A stretch of DNA of 64,000 bases from Streptomyces sp. NBC_00708 (GTDB lineage: Bacteria; Actinomycetota; Actinomycetes; Streptomycetales; Streptomycetaceae): contig CP108997.1 in the NCBI GenBank assembly GCA_036226585.1, positions 124,001 through 188,000 of the forward strand. The letters run 5' to 3'. The translations under genes were made by a program, and so were the position numbers. The notes below the pieces were generated by a model. It was not told the origin of the DNA. It worked only from the letters and a program-made list of their open reading frames with translations, and ran no database searches. This document shows, in pieces, positions 25,416-33,819 of this stretch. Each line of letters opens with the position of its first letter. Positions within the stretch are counted from its first letter, which is position 1.

Positions 25416-25826
25416 ATGCCGGCTCACTCCGCAGCTCACATCCGCATCGCCCGGCCCTCGCGCGACCTGGCCGCGGCCGAACGGTTCTGGGTCTCCGGCC
25501 TCGGCCTCGACGTCCTGTATCAGCATGCGGCGGACGGGACCCCCGGCCGGAGTTCGCTTCTCATGGTCGGCTGGCCCGACGCCGGCTGGCACCTGGAACT
25601 CGTGCACGATCCCGCCGCGCCCCTGGAGCCGCGGCCGACCGCCGAGGACCTGCTGGTCGTCTATCTCGGCGAACCGGTGCCCGACGCCCTCGTGGAGCGG
25701 CTCGAACAGCACGGCGGGAAGCGCGTGCCCGCCCATAATCCGTACTGGGACACCTGGGGCGTGACGGTGCGGGACCCCGACGGCTATCTGCTGGTCCTGT
25801 CCACCCGTACCTGGTCCCACTCGTAG
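25416..25826 (+). CDS. VOC-family protein (glyoxalase-like)
   Basis: 136 residues. It opens with the first VOC half, SAAHIRIARPSRDLAAAERF ... WVSGLGLDVLYQH, with metal His in AHIRIA and Glu in WHLELVHDP. The second half is LLVVYLGEPVPDALVERLEQ with DPDGYLLVLSTRTW. Ribosome site GAGGTAGGAACC; a TAGGCT -10-like box is at 25339. Stand-alone between the GT operon and the convergent LacI gene. Substrate unknown; relatives are dioxygenases, isomerases or drug-binding proteins. Confidence 0.8.
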   Translation: MPAHSAAHIRIARPSRDLAAAERFWVSGLGLDVLYQHAADGTPGRSSLLMVGWPDAGWHLELVHDPAAPLEPRPTAEDLLVVYLGEPVPDALVERLEQHGGKRVPAHNPYWDTWGVTVRDPDGYLLVLSTRTWSHS

Positions 25827-25868
25827 GCCCTGGCCCCTCGCCGCGCTTCCGGCTGTGGAGGCGCGGGG

Positions 25869-26945
25869 TCAGTGCGTCCCGGCGCCCTCGTGCGCCGGCG
25901 CCGTACTGCCGCGTTCGATGAGCCGGGGCAACGGCATCCGCACGGTGCGGGCCTGCCCGCCGTCGAGCAGTGTGGTGAGCTCCCGCGCCGCGAGCCGGCC
26001 GAAGGCGACCGGGTCCCGGGAGAGCGCGGTGAGCCACGGAGCGGTCAGCCTGCACAGTGCGGAGTCCTCCCAGGACACCACCGACACATCGCCCGGGACC
26101 CGCACGTCCAGGCCGGACGCCACGGCCACCCCGGCCGCCGCCATCACGTCGTTGTCGTAGATCAGAGCGGTCGGCGGGTCGTCCCGCTCCAGGACCCGGC
26201 GGGTGACCGCGGCGCCCTCGGTGTCGGAGTAGTCCGTGGTCACCGAGTGCGCCCCGGTCAGGCCGCGCCGGTCGGCCTCCTGGCGCAGGGAGCGGATGCG
26301 GCGGTCCGTGTGCGCGAGTGAGGGCAGGCCGGCGATGTGCACGATGCGCCGGTGACCCAGCTCGTACAACCGGTCCACGATGGCCGCCATCGCGCCCGCG
26401 TCGTCGGCGCGGACCTGGGAGAGTCCGGGGTGCGGGCCGGTGTCGGTGCCGGGGAGGGCGCCGATGACGACGCCGGGCAGGCCGAGTTCGTCGAGGAGCG
26501 CCACGCGGGGGTCGTCGGTGCGCGGGTCCACGACGAGCACGCCGTCGACGCGGTGTTCGGCCCACCAGCGGCGATAGACCCCGCACTCCGCCACCGCATC
26601 GTCCACCACCTGGAAGAGCAGGCCGAGCTGACGCTCCGACAGCACTTCCTGGATGCCGGAGATCAGCTGGAGGAAGAAGGAGTCCACGCCGAGGTTGGCC
26701 GCCGGGCGCGCCACGACGAGCCCGACGGTGGCCGAGCCCTCGCCGGACAGGGCGCGGGCGGCCGTGCTCGGGCGCCAGCCCAGCTGTTCGGCGACGCGCC
26801 GCACCCGGGCGCGGGTGACCTCGGAGACGCCCGGACGGTCGTTGAGCGCGAAGGAGACGGCGCTCTCCGAGACACCGGCCCGCTGGGCGATGTCCTTCAT
26901 GGTCGGCCGCTTGGGAGCCACCCGTGCCTCACTTCCTGCGTCCAT
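25869..26945 (-). CDS. LacI-family repressor of the N-glycan operon
   Basis: 358 residues. HTH at about 15-60: PTMKDIAQRAGVSESAVSFA ... VSEVTRARVRRVAEQLGWRPS with the hinge STAARALSGEGSATVGLVV. The ligand domain follows the periplasmic-binding fold: FFLQLISGIQEVLSERQLGL, DGVLVVDPRTDDPRV, PTALIYDNDVMAAAGVAVAS, VSVVSWEDSALCRLTAPWLT. Divergent from the ABC/GH38/GH85 operon; two near-palindromes in the intergenic region (27035-27048, 27059-27072) are its probable operators. The inducer is expected to be an imported oligosaccharide such as a mannosyl-GlcNAc. Confidence 0.9.
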   Translation of the reverse strand: MDAGSEARVAPKRPTMKDIAQRAGVSESAVSFALNDRPGVSEVTRARVRRVAEQLGWRPSTAARALSGEGSATVGLVVARPAANLGVDSFFLQLISGIQEVLSERQLGLLFQVVDDAVAECGVYRRWWAEHRVDGVLVVDPRTDDPRVALLDELGLPGVVIGALPGTDTGPHPGLSQVRADDAGAMAAIVDRLYELGHRRIVHIAGLPSLAHTDRRIRSLRQEADRRGLTGAHSVTTDYSDTEGAAVTRRVLERDDPPTALIYDNDVMAAAGVAVASGLDVRVPGDVSVVSWEDSALCRLTAPWLTALSRDPVAFGRLAARELTTLLDGGQARTVRMPLPRLIERGSTAPAHEGAGTH

Positions 26946-27034
26946 GGGGTGCTGACGGACCGTCGGTTCCGCTCGTCCCCGGGGGCATCGTAGAGCTTCC
27001 CCGGCTCGCTGGTCGAGCGAGGGGGCCGGGACAA

Positions 27035-27048
27035 CTAAAGCGCTTGAG
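27035..27048. promoter_or_regulatory. LacI operator 1 of the N-glycan operon
   Basis: CTAAAGCGCTTGAG, one mismatch from the palindrome CTAAAGCGCTTTAG, with the central GCGC common to LacI-family sites. Centre-to-centre distance to operator 2 is 24 bp, roughly two helical turns. It lies between the LacI gene and the transporter gene. Confidence 0.75.
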
Positions 27049-27058
27049 CTGAAACCAT

Positions 27059-27072
27059 CTAAAGCGCATTAG
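27059..27072. promoter_or_regulatory. LacI operator 2 of the N-glycan operon
   Basis: CTAAAGCGCATTAG, again one mismatch from the same palindrome. With the first site it forms a tandem pair on one face of the DNA. The 190 bp from here to the GTG at 27263 would form a long leader, in which I see no riboswitch-like structure. Confidence 0.75.
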
Positions 27073-27262
27073 TAAGCGCGCGTCAATAGAGACTCACAAG
27101 CCTCTGACCTGCACTGATGGGCGGACTAAAAATTACGTTCCGGTGAATGTATTGACTTTGCGCCCGGGTGCATTGCAGGGTCTGTCGGGCGAACGCGGCC
27201 CGCCGGGTCAGGGACCAGGGCCGCCGTCCGCCCGCCTGGTCCGAGCAAAGGAGCCGTTCACC

Positions 27263-28549
27263 GTGCGCATCTCCCGCAGAGCAGTCGCCGCTGCCGCCGT
27301 CCTCGCCACCGTCCTGCCACTGAGCGCGTGCGGCGGCGGATCCGGCTCGGACTCGTCCGACGCCTCGGGCAAGGTCGAGGGGAAGATCACCTTCCAGACC
27401 TGGAACCTCCAGGCGAACTTCAAGGACTACTTCAACGGCGTGATCGCGGACTTCGAGAAGAAGTACCCGGGCACCGAGGTCAAGTGGGTCGACCGCCCCG
27501 GCGAGGGCTACGCGGACAAGATCAGCGCGGACGCGGCCGGCGGCACCCTGCCCGACGTCGTCAACGTCTCCCCCGACCTGGTGGCCCCGCTGGCCAAGGC
27601 CGGTATCGCGCTCGACCTCGACAAGGCGGCGTCGAAGTACCGCAAGGAGTACCTGGACGGGGCCTGGAAGAGCCACCAGATACCCGGCACGCAGGGCACG
27701 TACGCCTTCCCCTGGTACCTCAACACCGGCCCGATGTTCTACAACAAGCGCCTGTTCAAGGACGCCGGACTCGACCCGCAGAAGCCGCCGGCCACCTACG
27801 ACGAGGTCTTCGCGGACGGTCTGGAGCTGGCGGAGAAGAGCCACGGCAAGGTCGCCACCCTCGCGAACGTCCCCACCATCGAGGACTTCGGCCGCTACGG
27901 CGGACAGCTGATGAACAAGGAGGGCACGGGCTTCGCCTTCAACGACGCGAAGGGCGTCGAACTCCTCACGCACTACAAGAAGCTGTACGACGCCAAGGCA
28001 CTCGACTCGCAGGCGCTGACCGCGACCCCGGAGTCCTCCGGCCACAAGTTCCTCACCGAGTCCGTGGCCATGAACCCGGGCAGCGCGCTGGACCTGGCCA
28101 ACTTCAAGAAGCAGGCCCCGAGCCTCTACAAGAACATCGGGATCACCGACCAGGTCAGCAACACCGGCAAGGCCAACATGTATGTCATGGGCGTCATGGT
28201 GAACGCGCAGACCAAGCGCAAGCCCGCCGCCGTGGCCTTCGCCCACTACGTGACCGACGCGACCCGGCAGATGGAGTTCGCCAAGCAGGTCGCCATCTTC
28301 CCGAGCACCGCCGGCTCGCTCGACGACCCGTACTTCACCAAGGAGGACGGCACGGACGTGACCCGGGTCCGGGTCGCCGCCGCGAAGTCCCTGAAGACGG
28401 CCGTCAACTACACCCCGGTGCTGTTCAGCGAGCAGATGAAGACCGAACTGCGCAACCAGATCGCCAAGGCGCTCCAGGGAAAGCAGAGCCCCAAGGAAGC
28501 TCTTGACAACGCTGTCAAGGCCTGTGACCGGCTGTTGCAGCAGAGCTGA
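27263..28549 (+). CDS. Carbohydrate ABC transporter substrate-binding lipoprotein
   Basis: 428 residues. The GTG at 27263 is fixed by AAAGGAG. A lipoprotein signal (MRISRRAVAAAAVLATVLPL, lipobox LSAC, Cys 23) precedes a type-I sugar-binding protein: KITFQTWNLQANFKDYFNGV, VIADFEKKYPGTEVKWVDRP, GYADKISADAAGGTLPDVVN, FPWYLNTGPMFYNKRLFKDAG. It delivers an oligosaccharide to the two permeases encoded next. The genetic company (GH85, GH38, GH5) suggests the ligand is a high-mannose N-glycan fragment. First gene of a six-gene operon under two LacI operators. Confidence 0.9.
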   Translation: MRISRRAVAAAAVLATVLPLSACGGGSGSDSSDASGKVEGKITFQTWNLQANFKDYFNGVIADFEKKYPGTEVKWVDRPGEGYADKISADAAGGTLPDVVNVSPDLVAPLAKAGIALDLDKAASKYRKEYLDGAWKSHQIPGTQGTYAFPWYLNTGPMFYNKRLFKDAGLDPQKPPATYDEVFADGLELAEKSHGKVATLANVPTIEDFGRYGGQLMNKEGTGFAFNDAKGVELLTHYKKLYDAKALDSQALTATPESSGHKFLTESVAMNPGSALDLANFKKQAPSLYKNIGITDQVSNTGKANMYVMGVMVNAQTKRKPAAVAFAHYVTDATRQMEFAKQVAIFPSTAGSLDDPYFTKEDGTDVTRVRVAAAKSLKTAVNYTPVLFSEQMKTELRNQIAKALQGKQSPKEALDNAVKACDRLLQQS

Positions 28550-28556
28550 GCCCCTC

Positions 28557-29507
28557 GTGAACTCCCCCGCCACCCCCGCCCCCGCCGTCGCGGCGGCCCG
28601 GAGCACCGACTCCGGCCGCCGCCGGCCCGCGGGCCGGATCCGCCGTCACCTCCCCCTCAGCCCCTGGCTGTTCGCCGCGCCCGGTCTGATCGTGGTCGGC
28701 GCCTTCAGCCTCTACCCGTTCTTCAGCACGCTGGTGAACTCCTTCACCGACCGGCGCACGCTGGTCCCCGGCTCGTACGTCGGCCTGGCGAACTTCCGGG
28801 AGCTGCTGCACGACGAGATGTTCTGGACCGGCCTGCGCAACAGCGTGCTGTACGTCGTCGGCGTCGTCCCCGCACTCGTCATCCTGCCGCTGCTGCTGGC
28901 GATGCTCGTCCAGCGGCACATCCCCGGCATCACCTTCTTCCGGTCGGCCTTCTACACCCCCGTCGTCGCGTCCATCGTGGTTGTCGGCCTGATCTGGGTG
29001 TGGATGCTGGACGACCGCGGGCTGGTCAACGCGGTCCTGGAGGCCGTCGGCGTCGGCAAGGTCGGCTTCCTGAGCGACCAGTGGCTGCTGCTGGGCAGCG
29101 CGATGACGGTCACGGTCTGGAAGGGCCTCGGCTACTACATGATCATCTATCTGGCCGCCCTCGCGAACGTCCCGAGAGAGCTGCACGAGGCCGCGTCGGT
29201 GGACGGTGCCGGAGTCGTACGCCGCTTCTTCACGGTCACCGTGCCCGCCATCCGCTCCACGATGGTGCTGGTCGCGGCCCTCTCCTCGGTCTCCGCCTTC
29301 AAGGTGTTCTCCGAGGTCTACCTGATGGCCGGCCCCTCCGGCGGACCGGCCGGCGAGGACACCACGCTGGTGATGCTCGTCCAGCGGGTCGGCACCGGGC
29401 TGAGCGGGCGGGTCGGTTACGCCTCCGCCATCTCGGTCGTCATCTTCGTCGTCACCGTCGGCCTGATGCTCCTGGTGCTGCGCGCCGACCGCAAGGAGGA
29501 CGCGTGA
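28557..29507 (+). CDS. Sugar ABC transporter permease, MalF type
   Basis: 316 residues with six predicted transmembrane helices, the first at LSPWLFAAPGLIVVGAFSLY. The EAA loop that contacts the ATPase reads ELHEAASVDGAGVVRRFFTV. The GTG at 28557, 7 bp past the binding-protein stop, is preferred to an upstream frame overlapping that gene. It pairs with the MalG-type permease, which it overlaps by GTGA. No ATPase is encoded in the operon; in Streptomyces a shared MsiK-type ATPase often serves such importers. Confidence 0.9.
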   Translation: MNSPATPAPAVAAARSTDSGRRRPAGRIRRHLPLSPWLFAAPGLIVVGAFSLYPFFSTLVNSFTDRRTLVPGSYVGLANFRELLHDEMFWTGLRNSVLYVVGVVPALVILPLLLAMLVQRHIPGITFFRSAFYTPVVASIVVVGLIWVWMLDDRGLVNAVLEAVGVGKVGFLSDQWLLLGSAMTVTVWKGLGYYMIIYLAALANVPRELHEAASVDGAGVVRRFFTVTVPAIRSTMVLVAALSSVSAFKVFSEVYLMAGPSGGPAGEDTTLVMLVQRVGTGLSGRVGYASAISVVIFVVTVGLMLLVLRADRKEDA

Positions 29508-30364
29508 GCTTCCTGAAGACCACCGACGCCGAGGGCCGGCGCGTCCCCCTCTGGCAGCTCGTGCTGCGGTACGTGCTGCTGCTGGCGGTCCTCGCGCTGA
29601 CCGTCGGGCCGTTCCTGTGGCAGCTGTCGACCTCGCTGAAGGGCCCGAACGAGGACATCTTCAGCTCCCCGCCGAAGTTCTTCCCCAGCGATCCGACGCT
29701 GGACAACTACAGCCGGGTCGCCGACACGATCCCGGTCTGGGACTACGCGCTGAACTCCCTCAAGGTCGCCTCCGCCAACGTGGTCACCAACTGCGTCGGC
29801 TCGGCACTCGCCGGGTACGCCCTGGCGAGGCTCCGCTACCGGGGGCGCAGGGCCGCGACGCTGGCGTTCATCCTCGCCATGCTCGTCCCCGTGGAGGGCA
29901 TCATCATCGCCCAGTTCACCACCATGCGTGACCTGGGGCTGAACAACACCCTGCTCGGTGTGCTGCTGCCGGGGTCGGTCGGCGCGATGAACGTGCTGCT
30001 GATGCGCAACGCGTTCCTGAACCTCCCCGTGGAGATCGAGGAAGCGGCGTTCGTGGACGGGGCCAACGTCTGGCAGCGCTTCCTGCGGATCGCGCTGCCC
30101 TCCGTCAAGGGCACCCTCGCCGTCGTCGCGATCTTCGCCTTCATGGGTTCCTGGGACGACTTCCTGTGGCCGCTGATCGTCCTCAGCGATCCGGAGAACT
30201 TCACCCTGACCATCGGCCTGAACTACCTGCACGGCACCTTCGCCAACGACGAACGGCTCGTCGCGGCGGGCACGATCATCGCCGTGCTCCCGCTCATCGT
30301 GCTCTTCGCCGGGCTCCAGCGCTTCTTCTTCCGGGGCGTCGGCGAAGGCGCCGTCAAGGGCTGA
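29504..30364 (+). CDS. Sugar ABC transporter permease, MalG type
   Basis: 286 residues, start in the GTGA overlap with the previous permease. First helix LVLRYVLLLAVLALTVGPFL; EAA loop EEAAFVDGANVWQRFLRIAL; last helix region IIAVLPLIVLFAGLQRFFFR. It forms the membrane channel with the MalF-type partner. The glycosidase gene follows after 45 bp, so the operon continues. Confidence 0.9.
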   Translation: MSFLKTTDAEGRRVPLWQLVLRYVLLLAVLALTVGPFLWQLSTSLKGPNEDIFSSPPKFFPSDPTLDNYSRVADTIPVWDYALNSLKVASANVVTNCVGSALAGYALARLRYRGRRAATLAFILAMLVPVEGIIIAQFTTMRDLGLNNTLLGVLLPGSVGAMNVLLMRNAFLNLPVEIEEAAFVDGANVWQRFLRIALPSVKGTLAVVAIFAFMGSWDDFLWPLIVLSDPENFTLTIGLNYLHGTFANDERLVAAGTIIAVLPLIVLFAGLQRFFFRGVGEGAVKG

Positions 30365-30409
30365 CCCGGCCGCCCCCTCGCACCACTAGAACCAGGACTC
30401 CTGTTCCGT

Positions 30410-31663
30410 ATGAGCACCTCCCCCTTGCGTTTCGGCGCCAACTACACGCCCAGCCAGGGCTGGTTCCACCACTGGCTGGACTTCGACCTCGACGCCGTAC
30501 GCGCCGACCTGGACTCGATCGCCGGCCTCGGGCTCGACCACATCCGGGTCTTCCCGCTCTGGCCGCTCTTCCAGCCCAACCGCACCCTGATCCGCCCGCG
30601 CGCCGTCGAGCAGCTCGTCCAGCTCGCCGACGCCGCCGCCGAACGCGGCCTCGACGTCAATGTGGACGGGCTCCAGGGCCACCTGTCGAGCTTCGACTTC
30701 CTGCCCGCCTGGACCGGTACGTGGCACCGGCGCAACCTCTTCACCGACCCGGACGTCCTCTCCGGGCAGGCCGAGTACCTGCGCACCCTGGCCGCCGCCC
30801 TCGCCGACCGGCCGCACTTCATCGGGATGACCCTCGGCAACGAGATCAACCAGTTCTCCGGCGACCCCCACCCCGACCCGGACCGCATCACGCCCGAGCA
30901 GGCGGGGGCCTGGCTGACGCGGATGCTGGAGGCCTGCGAGGAGGGGGCACCCGGGAAGCTCCACCTGCACGCGGAGTACGACGCCGCCTGGTACCAGGAC
31001 GACCACGCCTTCACCCCGGCGCACGCGGCACGCCAGGGCGCCGTCACCGCCGTGCACTCCTGGGTCTTCAACGGCACCGCCCAGCGCCACGGCCGGACCG
31101 GCACCGCCACCGAGCACCACGCCGCCTACCTCATCGAACTCTCCAAGGCCTGGGCGCTCGACCCGCACCGGCCGGTCTGGCTCCAGGAGGTCGGCGCGCC
31201 CGCCCCGCTGATCCCCGCCGAGCACGCCGCCGCGTTCACCGAGGCGACCGTGGCCAACGCCCTGGACTGCGAGGACGTGTGGGGGGTCACCTGGTGGTGC
31301 TCCCACGACGTGTCGCGCTCGCTGGCCGACTTCCCGGAGCTGGAGTACAGCCTCGGGCTGCTGACCAACGACCGCCAGGTCAAGCCGGCGGGCCGGGCCA
31401 TCGCCCGGATCGTCGAGGAGCAGCGTGCCCGTACCCGCCGGCCCGCGCCCCGGACCACGGCCCTCGTCGTAGACACGGGAGACGACGAGACGGCGCCCCG
31501 CCGTTCCGTCTGCGCCCCCGGCGGCGCGGTCTTCGAGGCGTTCGCCCGGCTCACCGCCGACGGCGTCCGCCCCACCACCGTCCTCGCGAGCAGGGCGTCG
31601 GACCCGGAGCATCTGACCGCCCGCGGCATCACGAAGGTCGTCACCCCCGAAGAGGTCCGCTGA
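30410..31663 (+). CDS. Cytoplasmic GH5-like glycoside hydrolase, candidate beta-mannosidase
   Basis: 417 residues, no signal peptide, so it acts on imported sugar. (beta/alpha)8 barrel of clan-A type: RFGANYTPSQGWFHHWLDFD, LGLDHIRVFPLWPLFQPN, FIGMTLGNEINQF (acid/base about E145) and RPVWLQEVGAP (nucleophile about E260). GH5 members of this length (subfamily 18 as I recall) in bifidobacterial N-glycan clusters cleave the Man-beta-1,4-GlcNAc left after alpha-mannose removal; that role fits here but is inference. The last 75 residues (RTTALVVDTGDD ... GITKVVTPEEVR) look like an added Rossmann-like tail. Confidence 0.8.
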   Translation: MSTSPLRFGANYTPSQGWFHHWLDFDLDAVRADLDSIAGLGLDHIRVFPLWPLFQPNRTLIRPRAVEQLVQLADAAAERGLDVNVDGLQGHLSSFDFLPAWTGTWHRRNLFTDPDVLSGQAEYLRTLAAALADRPHFIGMTLGNEINQFSGDPHPDPDRITPEQAGAWLTRMLEACEEGAPGKLHLHAEYDAAWYQDDHAFTPAHAARQGAVTAVHSWVFNGTAQRHGRTGTATEHHAAYLIELSKAWALDPHRPVWLQEVGAPAPLIPAEHAAAFTEATVANALDCEDVWGVTWWCSHDVSRSLADFPELEYSLGLLTNDRQVKPAGRAIARIVEEQRARTRRPAPRTTALVVDTGDDETAPRRSVCAPGGAVFEAFARLTADGVRPTTVLASRASDPEHLTARGITKVVTPEEVR

Positions 31664-31719
31664 CCTCGCACCACCCCGCACCGCACCGGAATCGAACCGC
31701 GCACGATACGGAGCACACC

Positions 31720-33777
31720 ATGACCCAGCCCCAGCGCCCCTCCTCCGGCCCCGGCCGCCGCACCGTGGTCCTCGCCGGAGCCGGAACCGCCGCCGCCCTG
31801 CTGACCCCCGGCCTCACCACGACCGCCCACGCCGCCACCCCGGCCGCCCATCAGCCCTGCGCCTCGTACTGGTTCCCCGACTCGCTGCCCGCCGGCGCCC
31901 CCGGCGACGGCATCACCTGGCGCAGCCTGAAGGCCTGGCGCCCGGAGACCGACCCGGACCTGCCGTTCAACACCGCGTCCGTGCCGCTCGCCGACCGCTT
32001 CACCCCGGTCCCGGCCAACACCACGGCCCGGACGGGCCAGGCGCGGATCTCGTCGCTGGTCTCCTTCGGGAACACCGCGGGCAATCCGTCCCAGGGCTCG
32101 GCCACCGCCGACTACTACGCCCTGAACCACTGGGCGTACATCGACGAGCTGGTCTTCTGGGGCGGCTCGGCCGGCGAGGGCCTGATCCTGGCGCCGAACG
32201 CCCCGGTCGTGGACGCGGCCCACCGGCACGGCGTGCCCGTCCTCGGCACCGTGTTCCTGCCGCCCGTGCACCATGGCGGCGACCTGCGGTGGACCCGCGA
32301 CCTCGTGCAGCGCGATACGGCGGGGCGCTTCCCGCTGGCCGCGAAGCTGGTGGAGGCGGCCGTCGCGCACGGCTTCGACGGCTGGTTCCTCAACGCGGAG
32401 ACCGAGGGCGGTGACGCCGCGCTCGGTGCCGAAATGCTCGCCTTCGTCACCGACCTGCGGGCCCGCAGCGACGCGGCGGGGCTGCGCATCACCTGGTACG
32501 ACGCGATGACCGTGCGCGGCGAGGTCGGCTGGCAGGGCGCGCTCAACGCCGAGAACACCGCGCTGTTCGAGGAGGCGGACTCGATGTTCGTCGACTTCCG
32601 CTGGACACCGGGGACGCTCGCCGCCTCCGCCGGGCACGCCGAGTCCGTCGGGCGCAGCCGCTACGACCTGTGGGCGGGCGTGGATGTCGAGTCCACGGGC
32701 TGGGACGCCTCCGTCGACTGGGACGCGATCATTCCGGCCGGCCGCCCGCACACGGTCGGGTACGGCTTCTACCGGCCGGAGTGGACCCGTAACCACCTTC
32801 CCGAGGACCGGACCCCCGCTCAGTTCCACGCCGCCGACCAGCGGTTCTGGACCGGGCAGTCCCTGGACCCGGCCCGCCCGGACCGTGCCGCCCCCTGGCG
32901 CGCGCCCGCCACGGCGGTGGCCGACCGCTCGACCGTGGACCGGCTGCCCTTCGCCACCACCTTCAACACCGGCCACGGCCTGCGCTGGTACGAGAACGGC
33001 CGGGTCGCCTCGGACGCGGAGTGGAACCACCTCGGGGTCCAGGACCGGCTGCCGGGCCGCCGCTGGGCCGTCCGCACCGAGGGCCGGCGCCCGTCCGTGG
33101 GCTTCGACTTCGCGGACGCCTGGCGCGGGGGCAGCAGCCTCCTGGCCGCCGGGGACCTGGACGCCCCCGTCACTGTCGAACTCCACCGCACCCGGCTGCC
33201 GCTGTCCCGGCGCACGGTCGTGGAGCTGACCCACCGCACCGACACGGGCTCGGGCCCGGTCACCGTCGAGCTGGCCGTCGCCCTGCACGAGCCGGACCGG
33301 CCGGGCGACCCGGTCGCGTACACCTATGTACCGGCAGGCGAACTGCGGGCGGGCGGCACCGGCTGGACCACCGCCACGCTCCGGCTGAACTCCCTCTCCG
33401 GGACGGTCCACGCGCTCGGGGTGCGCCTCACCGCGGCCGGTCCGGTGCGCTGGCGGCTCGGTGCCCTGGCCGTACGGGACCGGGCCGAGACCACCGCGGC
33501 TCCGACCGGGCTGCGTGTCACCGGGGCGTCCCGGGGCACCGACGGCACCGACCTGCGCCTGCGCTGGCACCGGGCGCCCGGCGCACCGCGCCACTACGAG
33601 CTGCACCGCGTGCTGCCCGACGGCTCCCGGCGCTTCCTGGGCGCCACCGCCTCCACCGCGTTCTTCGTGCCCGGCCTGCGCCGGGAACCGGGCGAGAACA
33701 CCGCTCGTTTCCAGGTCAGGGCCGTGGGCGAGCTGTACACGACCTCCGGCGCCGCCTCCACCGCGCACCGCTGGTAA
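31720..33777 (+). CDS. Secreted endo-beta-N-acetylglucosaminidase, GH85
   Basis: 685 residues. ATG at 31720 opens a Tat-type signal (GRRTVVLAGAGTAAALLTPG ... AHA). The GH85 barrel follows: PCASYWFPDSLPAGAPGD, RISSLVSFGNTAGNPSQGSA, NHWAYIDELVFWGG, GVPVLGTVFLPPVHHGGDLR and GFDGWFLNAETEGG. In that last block N225-A-E227 matches the catalytic Asn-x-Glu of the family. Then RITWYDAMTVRGEVGWQGAL. The C-terminal half has beta-sandwich modules and a final fibronectin-III-like domain (about 600-685). It cleaves between the two core GlcNAc units of N-glycans outside the cell and so feeds the importer. Confidence 0.9.
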   Translation: MTQPQRPSSGPGRRTVVLAGAGTAAALLTPGLTTTAHAATPAAHQPCASYWFPDSLPAGAPGDGITWRSLKAWRPETDPDLPFNTASVPLADRFTPVPANTTARTGQARISSLVSFGNTAGNPSQGSATADYYALNHWAYIDELVFWGGSAGEGLILAPNAPVVDAAHRHGVPVLGTVFLPPVHHGGDLRWTRDLVQRDTAGRFPLAAKLVEAAVAHGFDGWFLNAETEGGDAALGAEMLAFVTDLRARSDAAGLRITWYDAMTVRGEVGWQGALNAENTALFEEADSMFVDFRWTPGTLAASAGHAESVGRSRYDLWAGVDVESTGWDASVDWDAIIPAGRPHTVGYGFYRPEWTRNHLPEDRTPAQFHAADQRFWTGQSLDPARPDRAAPWRAPATAVADRSTVDRLPFATTFNTGHGLRWYENGRVASDAEWNHLGVQDRLPGRRWAVRTEGRRPSVGFDFADAWRGGSSLLAAGDLDAPVTVELHRTRLPLSRRTVVELTHRTDTGSGPVTVELAVALHEPDRPGDPVAYTYVPAGELRAGGTGWTTATLRLNSLSGTVHALGVRLTAAGPVRWRLGALAVRDRAETTAAPTGLRVTGASRGTDGTDLRLRWHRAPGAPRHYELHRVLPDGSRRFLGATASTAFFVPGLRREPGENTARFQVRAVGELYTTSGAASTAHRW

Positions 33778-33819
33778 CCACCCCCCACCCGACCCACCAC
33801 TCACAACGGAGTCCCCCTC

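Noticed and set aside
30166..31719. Upstream extension of the GH85 frame through the permease and GH5 genes
   Set aside because: The translation there is Arg/Pro-rich shadow; the real start with ribosome site and Tat signal is at 31720.
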